From: a virus
IMG/VR virus record: IMGVR_UViG_3300035703_000242
Location: 1-35,990 of that record
Reading direction: 5' to 3' (one strand)
DNA length: 35,990 nucleotides
Part shown: positions 30,728 through 35,990 of the stretch, piece by piece
Layout: each line of letters starts with the position of its first letter
Numbering within the stretch: position 1 is the first letter of the stretch
Made by a program: the position numbers and the translations under genes
Notes under the pieces: model-generated
What the model was told of the DNA's origin: nothing
Databases searched by the model: none
What the model saw: the letters and a program-made list of their open reading frames with translations, nothing else

Positions 30728-30821
30728 CAAGTCGGCGGAGCCTCTACAATTTTGCGCCCGTATATTTATCAGTGTTACGTTATAACATTACTATATTTTT
30801 CTAATTAATACAGAAAAGCAT

Positions 30822-30926
30822 TACCCACATTACCCACAACGCCTGTTTACGCCTATTTTTCCAGATACTTAAGTGTGGGCAATTTGTCTCGATTCCATTA
30901 CCCACCGAATGACCCACATTGCCCAC
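30822..30926. repeat. Right-hand heptamer cluster
   Basis: Six further cores: TACCCAC at 30822 and 30831 (9 apart), GTGGGCA at 30875, TACCCAC at 30899, GACCCAC at 30911 and TGCCCAC at 30920 (the last two again 9 apart). Most are in the opposite orientation to those left of the A/T-rich core. Confidence 0.8.
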
Positions 30927-30978
30927 ACTTTGCCACTGTCCGCAGAATGGTCGTGTTCTGTTATTTGTAAGAAAATGC

Positions 30979-31007
30979 TTTACACACTTGCGGCGCTGTG
31001 ATTTAAT
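30979..31007 (+). promoter_or_regulatory. sigma70-type early promoter
   Basis: TTTACA (-35, 5 of 6 to consensus) and TTTAAT (-10, 5 of 6) with an ideal 17-base spacer. Predicted start near 31014, about 27 bases before the first early ATG, whose ribosome site is CTGGAG. The nearest heptamer sites end 52 bases upstream of the -35. Confidence 0.6.
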
Positions 31008-31040
31008 TGCTCCATCGACAACGCAACTGGAGCACATGAC

Positions 31041-31319
31041 ATGTCTACACAACACACTCCCGGCCCGTGGTTCACTGAGGCCACCTCAACCATCGGCCAT
31101 CATTTTGTGATCGACTCTGATGGATTCACGATTTGTGACCCCTCGCCCATGGGTGAGGCCAACGCCCGATTGATTGCCGCCGCGCCTGACCTACTGGCCG
31201 CACTCATAGACGCCGAGTTCCTGCTGCGCAAGGCCGCACAGCTTGCCGGCCCCATGCAAGATAGTTTTGCACGTAGCGCCGCCGACGCGCGCGCCGCCAT
31301 TGCGAGGGCTGCAAAATGA
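31041..31319 (+). CDS. Conserved early phage protein (92 aa)
   Basis: 92 aa. Opening HTPGPWFTEATSTIGHHFVI and the middle GEANARLIAAAPDLLAALID are the hallmark of a very common small protein family in phages of proteobacteria, of unknown function. The C-terminal half is helical and Ala-rich. CTGGAG lies 9 bases before the ATG. First gene of the rightward early operon; the stop overlaps the next start as ATGA. Confidence 0.88.
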   Translation: MSTQHTPGPWFTEATSTIGHHFVIDSDGFTICDPSPMGEANARLIAAAPDLLAALIDAEFLLRKAAQLAGPMQDSFARSAADARAAIARAAK

Positions 31320-31465
31320 CTCGTTATTCCCACGCCCTCGCCGCGATCGCCTTACCTTGTCTCATTCTGGCCCCGTTCGTTGCCGTCGATCTCCACATGC
31401 AAGTGTGGGCCGTCGGCGCAGGTACGGCGCTCGCCGCTGTCATCTTTCGCCTTGCGAATGACTGA
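31316..31465 (+). CDS. 49-aa two-helix membrane protein
   Basis: 49 aa: MTRYSHALAAIALPCLILAP, FVAVDLHMQVWAVGAGTALA, AVIFRLAND. Two hydrophobic segments (about 7-24 and 29-45) separated by a short polar turn, so probably an inner-membrane hairpin. Start fixed by ATGA overlap with the previous gene. Small early membrane proteins in phages often block superinfection or alter the host envelope; this is inference. Confidence 0.7.
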   Translation: MTRYSHALAAIALPCLILAPFVAVDLHMQVWAVGAGTALAAVIFRLAND

Positions 31466-31488
31466 CAATCTACCGTAAACTAAAACCG

Positions 31489-31502
31489 TACAATCAACTA
31501 AA
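31489..31502 (+). repeat. 14-bp direct repeat, first copy
   Basis: TACAATCAACTAAA, exactly repeated at 34263-34276. It begins with a -10-like TACAAT, but no -35 at standard spacing is seen. Here it precedes the clamp-like gene by 15 bases, and CTGGAG follows directly. Confidence 0.55.
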
Positions 31503-31517
31503 CTGGAGTTCACTCAC

Positions 31518-32207
31518 ATGTACACACTCACCGTTTCACTCGCCACCCTACGCGCTGCCCGTACCCACGCCGCAACCAATGACGTGCGTTACTATTTGCA
31601 AGGCGTATATCTAGACACGGCCGCCGGCAAGGTCGTGGCTACCGACGGCCACCGTCTATTCGCCGCTAACGCTCGAGGCGTCAAGTCCAACTATCCGGCC
31701 GTGATCATTCCTAACGAGACGATCGACGCGGCGCTTAAGCAATTTACCGGCGAGTACGCTCGCGGCAAGTCACTCGGCGCCGTAGACGTGACCGTGACCG
31801 TAGACGAGTCGCACCTTGCCATCGGTACGCCCACGGGCTCAGTCACGGGCAAGGCGCTCGACGGCCGATTCCCCGAGTGGCGCCGCGTGGTGCCTAAGGC
31901 TGAAGACGTGGGCGATCAGGTGCCGGCTGTGCTTAACACTCAGTACCTCGCCGACGCATGTGAGGCGCTCTCGATCGCGCGCAACCTATCGAAAAAGGCG
32001 GCCGGCCAACACGCCATCCGTATCCATATGCGCGGCGAGTTCCCGACCGTGATCACGGACAATACGATCGGCGTGTTGGCGCTCGTTATGCCCATGCGCA
32101 ACGACCTAAGCGCCGACGTGGCGCGCATGGCGTGCCGCATGGCGCACGATGACGCCCTCGCCTACAGCGCCGAGACGGCCGCCGGCGTGGCCGCTGAAGC
32201 TGCCTAA
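31518..32207 (+). CDS. Shortened DnaN-like sliding clamp (beta clamp domains 2-3)
   Basis: 229 aa related to the bacterial beta clamp (E. coli DnaN, 366 aa). Residues 21-29 NDVRYYLQG, 41-47 ATDGHRL, 114-126 LDGRFPEWRRVVP and 187-194 LALVMPMR match, in the same order, HQDVRYYLNG, ATDGHRL, VDGRFPDYRRVLP and AYVVMPMR of DnaN. The alignment starts at domain 2; domain 1 is absent, and only ~68 residues lie between the end of domain 2 and MPMR, so about half of domain 3 is missing. A 35-residue Ala-rich tail follows. It probably serves the phage polymerase as a processivity factor; ring stoichiometry must differ from DnaN. CTGGAG lies 11 bases before the ATG. Confidence 0.88.
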   Translation: MYTLTVSLATLRAARTHAATNDVRYYLQGVYLDTAAGKVVATDGHRLFAANARGVKSNYPAVIIPNETIDAALKQFTGEYARGKSLGAVDVTVTVDESHLAIGTPTGSVTGKALDGRFPEWRRVVPKAEDVGDQVPAVLNTQYLADACEALSIARNLSKKAAGQHAIRIHMRGEFPTVITDNTIGVLALVMPMRNDLSADVARMACRMAHDDALAYSAETAAGVAAEAA

Positions 32208-32236
32208 CTCACTTAATTAAACTGGAGTACACGACC

Positions 32237-32536
32237 ATGCAAGCAATCCGAACCAAGTATTACGGCGCAACCAATACGCGCGGCTCGCGTATCGTTGCCA
32301 AGTGTGACGCCGGCACATTCTCGATGCCCTATAACCATGCGTTAGGCATTTGGGAGAATCACGCCACGGCCGCCGCAATTCTGTTGGAGCGCCTGAGCTG
32401 GGGTAAGCCCTACGCCGGCGGCTGTTTCGGTAATGATTACTACTGGACGGCCGTGATTATCAACGAAGCGTGGAATGACACGCTCGCGCGCGATTACCGC
32501 GCGGCGGCGGCCCGTCACGTATCGGAGGCCGCCTAA
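32237..32536 (+). CDS. Conserved small phage/plasmid protein (99 aa)
   Basis: 99 aa. MQAIRTKYYGATNTRGSRIV and AKCDAGTFSMPYNHAL are the opening of a widely spread small protein family found in phages, plasmids and mobile islands; the function is not known. The middle carries WENHATAAAILLERLSWGKP. CTGGAG precedes the ATG by 9 bases, the same ribosome site as for the clamp-like and first early genes. Confidence 0.87.
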   Translation: MQAIRTKYYGATNTRGSRIVAKCDAGTFSMPYNHALGIWENHATAAAILLERLSWGKPYAGGCFGNDYYWTAVIINEAWNDTLARDYRAAAARHVSEAA

Positions 32537-32537
32537 C

Positions 32538-32750
32538 ATGGACAGCCAACGATACGTAGTCCTGACCTTGTGCGGCCACCATTACGAAAACGTCTGGGAG
32601 CTCGACGGCGAGCCGGAAGTATTCGAGAGCGCCGGCGAGGCTGAGGCCGCATTGGCCGAACACTTGCGCGAGTGCCAATGGGCAGTAGACGCCGGGCACC
32701 TTGACACCATGCCAACGCGCGATCAGTTCCACGTCGCGCCTTACGTTTGA
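32538..32750 (+). CDS. Small acidic early protein (70 aa)
   Basis: 70 aa: starts SQRYVVLTLCGHHYENVWEL, then acidic (DGEPEVFESAGEAEAALAEH), a C/H pair (LRECQWAVDAGHLD) and a basic end. ATG 32538 has GGAGG 9 bases upstream and follows the previous stop by one base; an in-frame extension to 32475 is rejected. No domain recognised. Confidence 0.75.
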   Translation: MDSQRYVVLTLCGHHYENVWELDGEPEVFESAGEAEAALAEHLRECQWAVDAGHLDTMPTRDQFHVAPYV

Positions 32751-32783
32751 CTGACTGACCTATAAACCAAAGGAGACGACACA

Positions 32784-33140
32784 ATGAAGACGATGACACT
32801 CGCGGCGATCGCCGCACTGACACTCACCACGGCCGCACACGCCGACACGTTCGCTACTGCGGCCGTTAAAGGTGAGCCCAAGGGCAAGACGATTCTCACG
32901 ACCGACGCATGCACACTGGCGCTCGACCCTGTGGCGCTAGGCACCACAGCCGGCAACCTTGCCGGCATGCGCCGCGCGTTCTACTACACGGACGCTGGCG
33001 CGACTGAGGAGGGCTGCTGGAGGCACGACGCCGGTACCGTCCTGCTAGCGTGGCCAGCGTCTAAGCTGCTGCGCCGTTGGCCCATTGCTAACTTCAAGCT
33101 CGCCGAGCGCAAGTCCGACGCGTGGGAGGTGCTGCGATGA
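32784..33140 (+). CDS. Secreted small protein with Sec signal peptide (118 aa)
   Basis: 118 aa. N-terminus MKTMTLAAIAALTLTTAAHA is a clear Sec signal, with cleavage expected after AHA. The mature ~98 residues carry two Cys (DACTLALD and EEGCWRHD) that may form a disulphide, fitting a periplasmic protein, and the end is basic (ANFKLAERKSDAWEVLR). AAAGGAG lies 9 bases before the ATG. An exported early phage protein may act in superinfection exclusion or envelope modification; this is inference. Confidence 0.83.
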   Translation: MKTMTLAAIAALTLTTAAHADTFATAAVKGEPKGKTILTTDACTLALDPVALGTTAGNLAGMRRAFYYTDAGATEEGCWRHDAGTVLLAWPASKLLRRWPIANFKLAERKSDAWEVLR

Positions 33141-33358
33141 GCGGCAAGCGTTGGGTCATTCAGTACACCATCGGCGGCCCTGAGTATGAGGGCCGCTATC
33201 TAACACTCGACCGTGACGCTGAGGGCGCGTACACGGGCACGTCGCGGCCGGTCGAGCGTGTCGAGGACGCGCTACGCATGACGCAGAGTCAAGCGGATGC
33301 GATCGTGGCGCTGGCCTTGGGCTGCAAGGCGATCGAGCTACCCGAGGGCGTAGCATGA
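33137..33358 (+). CDS. 73-aa early protein
   Basis: 73 aa: MSGKRWVIQYTIGGPEYEGR, YLTLDRDAEGAYTGTSRPVE, RVEDALRMTQSQADAIVALA. A beta hairpin followed by a helix is likely. Start ATG overlaps the previous stop as ATGA and is preceded by GGAGG. No family recognised. Confidence 0.75.
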   Translation: MSGKRWVIQYTIGGPEYEGRYLTLDRDAEGAYTGTSRPVERVEDALRMTQSQADAIVALALGCKAIELPEGVA

Positions 33359-33486
33359 GCCGTTGGTTCGCGTGGCTGAGAGGCGCGCTGCGACGGCTCG
33401 ACGCCGCACGGCGTGACGAGTGGCGCCGCGTGCCGCCGCCCAATTGGGCATGCAGTCGGCGGCGTTGGGGTGGTGACTACTGGTGA
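33355..33486 (+). CDS. 43-aa Arg/Trp-rich basic peptide
   Basis: 43 aa: MSRWFAWLRGALRRLDAARR, DEWRRVPPPNWACSRRRWGG, DYW. Eleven Arg and six Trp in 43 residues make it strongly basic and amphipathic. The ATG overlaps the previous stop (ATGA). May bind nucleic acid or membrane; no homologue recognised. It is followed by the DUF3310 gene after 11 bases. Confidence 0.6.
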   Translation: MSRWFAWLRGALRRLDAARRDEWRRVPPPNWACSRRRWGGDYW

Positions 33487-33497
33487 GGACCATAACT

Positions 33498-33959
33498 ATG
33501 GACATACGCATGACGTTCGATGAGTGGGACGCGTTCCAACGTGACATGGGCCGGCCGGCTGATCCATTTGAGAGTAAGCCGCCTATAGACCCCGAGACCA
33601 TGTACCGAGCGCCCGAGAGCCGCTTGGAGCGCACATGTAGGCTGACCAAAGAGGAGCTCGATGCGGTAATGGCTGAGTTCAACGCGTGGCCCTATGGGAG
33701 CGACAGTACGCACGCCGAGGCTGACAGTACGCCAAATGCGATCAACCCAGACCATTACAAGGTCGGCGGTATTGAGACGATCGACTACATGCGCGCTAAG
33801 AGTACGCCCGAGGAGTTCGAGGGCTACTTGCGCCTATCGGCGCTCAAGTACCTGAGCCGCGTCGGCCATAAGCACGGCGACCACGACGCCGCACGCGCTG
33901 AGGAGTATAGAAAAGCTCTGTGGTTCATTGATCGCCTGGTGCGAGAGGTGGAGCGATGA
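33498..33959 (+). CDS. DUF3310-containing protein (nucleotide kinase-related)
   Basis: 153 aa from ATG 33498 (GAGGA 8 bases upstream); a GTG at 33483 overlaps the previous stop. The second half shows the DUF3310 signature: NPDHYKVGGIETIDYMRAKS, then LSALKYLSRVGHKHGD and AEEYRKALWFIDRLV. In T7, DUF3310 is part of gp1.7, a nucleotide kinase; stand-alone phage copies are mostly of unknown activity. The first half is unique, with a Pro-rich acidic stretch. The stop overlaps the next ATG. Confidence 0.85.
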   Translation: MDIRMTFDEWDAFQRDMGRPADPFESKPPIDPETMYRAPESRLERTCRLTKEELDAVMAEFNAWPYGSDSTHAEADSTPNAINPDHYKVGGIETIDYMRAKSTPEEFEGYLRLSALKYLSRVGHKHGDHDAARAEEYRKALWFIDRLVREVER

Positions 33960-34150
33960 GCGACAACCTAACGCGCGATGACTACGGCCGCGTGGTCAAG
34001 CTCTACACCGAGGCCGTATATAAGCTCCTGCACTACGAGGCGGCGCTACACACCATTGCTAACATGAGCCGCGATCAGTGCGAGGACGCGCACGCGATCG
34101 CTCGGCGCGCGCTGCAACGGGTAGACCGTGGCGCGGACAACACTCACTGA
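33956..34150 (+). CDS. 64-aa helical early protein
   Basis: 64 aa: MSDNLTRDDYGRVVKLYTEA, VYKLLHYEAALHTIANMSRD, QCEDAHAIARRALQRVDRGA. Helical throughout, no domain recognised. ATGA overlap with the DUF3310 gene fixes the start. Confidence 0.75.
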   Translation: MSDNLTRDDYGRVVKLYTEAVYKLLHYEAALHTIANMSRDQCEDAHAIARRALQRVDRGADNTH

Positions 34151-34331
34151 GTGGTGGGTTCGGCGCATGTGGCGCTGGATCGACGTGGCGCGCAAGGACG
34201 TGCGCCAAGGCAAGGGGCGGCGCTACAAGGCGCCGACCGCCTTGCAGCATGTGACCGCTCGATACAATCAACTAAAGGCCAATAAACGTGACGTACTTAC
34301 TCTTGACTATCGGCGCCGCCATCCTCGTTGA
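34128..34331 (+). CDS. 67-aa basic protein, start uncertain
   Basis: 67 aa from GTG 34128, overlapping the previous gene by 23 bp; an ATG at 34167 would give 54 aa (MWRWIDVARKDVRQGKGRRY, KAPTALQHVTARYNQLKANK). Neither has a good ribosome site. The basic helix is plausible as a phage early protein. Codon use is in line with its neighbours. Moderate support only. Confidence 0.5.
   Translation: MARTTLTEWWVRRMWRWIDVARKDVRQGKGRRYKAPTALQHVTARYNQLKANKRDVLTLDYRRRHPR
34263..34276 (+). repeat. 14-bp direct repeat, second copy
   Basis: TACAATCAACTAAA, identical to 31489-31502, 11 bases before a GTG-started 20-residue hydrophobic frame at 34288. Confidence 0.55.
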
Positions 34332-34350
34332 CTGGCTACTTGACGACTGA
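34288..34350 (+). CDS. Possible 20-aa membrane micropeptide
   Basis: GTG-started frame encoding MTYLLLTIGAAILVDWLLDD, a single hydrophobic helix with an acidic end. It lies in another frame inside the tail of the 67-aa gene and reaches 15 bp into the convergent primase gene. The 14-bp repeat shared with the clamp-like gene leader is the main argument for it; the ribosome site (AAAGG) is weak. Confidence 0.25.
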   Translation: MTYLLLTIGAAILVDWLLDD

Positions 34351-35990
34351 CAATGCAGGCGCCTTGTCTTCGGCCATGTGCCGGAGCTCCGACTTGGTGA
34401 GGCTCGCAAACTGCGGATGGCAGAACACATGCTTACGTGTCGGCCACTCGCGCGAGTGCAAGCGCCCACAATCGACCCACTCAGCCTCGCGTAGCGCGTG
34501 CATGAGCGCCGGCGGTACGACCTTAACGCCCGTGGGCGCAAGGCCTTGCAGCCGATCACAAATGGCATAGAACGGCGAGGCGATCACGCCCTTGGCAAAG
34601 TCACCCTGCCGCGTGCGGATCATTTCCACCAAGAACGACTCAGCCGTACTCATGGCCGACTCGATCATAATCATCTTAGCCTCAGTCATCGGCGGCGCGG
34701 CGCCGGGGTTGAACGCCGACACGTCACGGGCATCGAGCCACGCGGCGACCGACTCAAACCCACCGGACTTGTACCACGCCCAGATGTGCTCGGCGTCCTC
34801 GGGGCGCATGCGCTCGGCCTCAGACCACACGACGAACCAGCGGCGATCGTCTCGCGGTAGGCTGATGGCCGCGCGCTCGTTTGAGAACGACAGTACGAAC
34901 ACTCGATTGAGCGCGTCGTACGGGTGCATGCCCTTACGGTTGACTGACAGTAGTTCAGGCGGCGCGGCGATCACGGGCTTCAAACTATTCTCAAGCGCCC
35001 GTCGGTCTTTGGCCTCGGCTTGTCTAAGCTCGTTGATTACGATTACTTCAGACTCCAGCGCGTAGCCCCACTGCGAATTTAATTCCTCGTTTTTGACGAT
35101 GGCGACGTTGACGTGCGTATTGCCACCGATCGACCACAGGAACGGCGCCCAGAGCGTGTCCTTGCCACTGCCAGGGCGACCGGCGTGCAGGACAGCATGG
35201 TTGATCTTCTTTTCGGGGTGCTGGCGCTTGTAGGCCATCACGTTAAGCACATGCTCGCGCTCGATGGGGTCGGGGATCATGCGCTCGGCGTGCTGTAGCC
35301 AAATGGATACGTCGCCCTCGGCGGCGGTCGGGCGCGCGTCGCGCCAGCGGTTGCCGTAGACAAGGCCGTTGCGTGAGACAAGGATCGACTCGCCGGCGGC
35401 GAACGTGACGCCAACCAACGAGTGAGCGCCCATCGCCTGACGGTTCTCGTCAAAGCAGATGGAGGCTTCAATGTTACGGTTCGAGCGGATGCTGCGGCAC
35501 GGGATGTGACGGAACAACGCATTAAACGTCTGCCGGCTGATCTCGCGGCGGTCGATCATGTCGAAATAGCTGTCATCGTCTTGGATGTAGGCGAAACGCT
35601 CGTACCATTGCGATCGCTCAACGCGCCCGAGCTCGCGGCGCTCGACCTCCTCGATTACCTTGGCGGCTTCGTCTGGGAACTCAGTTGTGGGCGTAATTTT
35701 ACTCAACGCGGCCTCCATTTTCTTTGCGAGCAGGTCATCGCGCAGACCGTAGCCCGTCTTGGGGCCGCCCTCGGCCTCGACCCATCGCAAAAACTTCTCG
35801 CTGTTCCAGTCACCACAGTGACCGTGGAAGCAGGTGTAACTACGGGATACGGGATTGTACCGTCCGCCGGGGTCGCCCGTCGTGTGCGCCGCATGGTTAG
35901 GACACACTACGCCGTACCAGCCCTCGCCGTTGGCCTTATCGAGCAGCAGCCCGCGCTCGCGGACCCACTCTAGCACCGTGTCAAGGCCAT
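34336..35990 (-). CDS. DUF5906-type primase-helicase (superfamily 3), 5' end outside the window
   Basis: At least 551 residues; the frame is open to the window edge, so the true start is missing (a GTG at 35976 is probably internal; numbering below counts from it). N-terminal zinc-binding module: CPNH (C25, H28) and CFHGHC (C49, C54), as in phage primases. ATPase core: Walker A AGRPGSGKDT (265-274), Walker B VIVINEL (E316), sensor VLSFSNE (N367) and RRWFVV with R378-R379, all typical of superfamily 3/DUF5906 helicases. It unwinds DNA for the phage polymerase and may prime. It converges with the rightward early operon, overlapping it by 15 bp. Confidence 0.9.
   Translation of the reverse strand, partial: GLDTVLEWVRERGLLLDKANGEGWYGVVCPNHAAHTTGDPGGRYNPVSRSYTCFHGHCGDWNSEKFLRWVEAEGGPKTGYGLRDDLLAKKMEAALSKITPTTEFPDEAAKVIEEVERRELGRVERSQWYERFAYIQDDDSYFDMIDRREISRQTFNALFRHIPCRSIRSNRNIEASICFDENRQAMGAHSLVGVTFAAGESILVSRNGLVYGNRWRDARPTAAEGDVSIWLQHAERMIPDPIEREHVLNVMAYKRQHPEKKINHAVLHAGRPGSGKDTLWAPFLWSIGGNTHVNVAIVKNEELNSQWGYALESEVIVINELRQAEAKDRRALENSLKPVIAAPPELLSVNRKGMHPYDALNRVFVLSFSNERAAISLPRDDRRWFVVWSEAERMRPEDAEHIWAWYKSGGFESVAAWLDARDVSAFNPGAAPPMTEAKMIMIESAMSTAESFLVEMIRTRQGDFAKGVIASPFYAICDRLQGLAPTGVKVVPPALMHALREAEWVDCGRLHSREWPTRKHVFCHPQFASLTKSELRHMAEDKAPALSVVK

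Larger units (their letters stand above)
30647..31040. other. Intergenic control region, candidate origin or operator
   Basis: A 394-bp stretch between divergent genes. It holds the promoter of the 87-aa gene on the left, a central A/T-rich core (about 30743-30820) including the palindrome GTTATAAC (30779-30786), heptamer sites on both sides of that core, and the early promoter at 30979-31007 on the right. Iterons beside an A/T-rich segment are the layout of many replication origins, but a purely transcriptional switch is equally possible. Confidence 0.6.

Noticed and set aside
30801-31055. 84-aa minus-strand frame in the control region
   Set aside because: Covers the heptamer repeats (hence VGNVGH-like repeats in translation) and the early promoter; no ribosome site.
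1-35990. CRISPR array, insertion sequence, integrase or attachment site
   Set aside because: No regularly spaced direct repeats with unique spacers, no transposase or integrase motifs and no tRNA-linked repeat were seen; the heptamers at 30.4-30.9 kb are too short and in both orientations.

Overview
The window is a large, nearly gap-free piece of a tailed double-stranded DNA phage of podovirus type. The virion genes are P22-like in identity and order: small and large terminase, P22-size portal, scaffold, P22-type coat, two gp4-like tail accessory proteins, a gp10-like DNA-stabilisation protein and gp7-like ejection proteins. The lysis cassette ends in an Rz/Rz1 spanin pair, so the host is Gram-negative. 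No integrase, repressor, tRNA, rRNA, transposase or CRISPR array was recognised. Both window ends cut through genes: the 3' part of a family A DNA polymerase is lost on the left and the 5' end of a primase-helicase is lost on the right.

Layout. (1) 1-3392, minus: DNA polymerase (partial), an unknown 213-aa protein, and a Cas4/RecB-like DUF2800 nuclease. (2) 3480-5261, plus, divergent from it: VRR-NUC nuclease, SNF2-type helicase, 65-aa protein. (3) 5232-30030, minus: one long late operon. Read in transcription order it holds terS, terL, three tiny basic proteins and one Pro/Arg-rich protein, portal, a ferritin-like-looking protein, an adhesin cassette with fibres and a beta-helix tailspike, scaffold, coat, decoration-like protein, tail completion genes, more fibres, GNAT acetyltransferase, ejection proteins, lysis genes, an HExxH protein and a helix-turn-helix-metallophosphoesterase. 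(4) 30031-31040: a control region with a small minus-strand gene (87 aa) embedded in a dense array of GTGGGCA-type heptamers and an AT-rich core. (5) 31041-34350, plus: an early operon of small proteins, including a sliding-clamp (DnaN)-like protein, a signal-peptide protein and a DUF3310 protein. (6) 34336-35990, minus: DUF5906-type primase-helicase (partial).

Together the replication genes (polymerase, primase-helicase, clamp-like protein, two nucleases, SNF2 helicase) form a largely self-sufficient replication/recombination set split over three transcription units. Late genes are tightly packed with ATGA, TAATG and TGATG junctions, which implies translational coupling. The most unusual features are the heptamer array around 30.4-30.9 kb and the shortened beta-clamp, which lacks domain 1 and about half of domain 3. 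Also notable are a polymerase O-helix with Leu and Phe at the E. coli 762 and 766 positions, and an AT-richer adhesin cassette placed between portal and scaffold.
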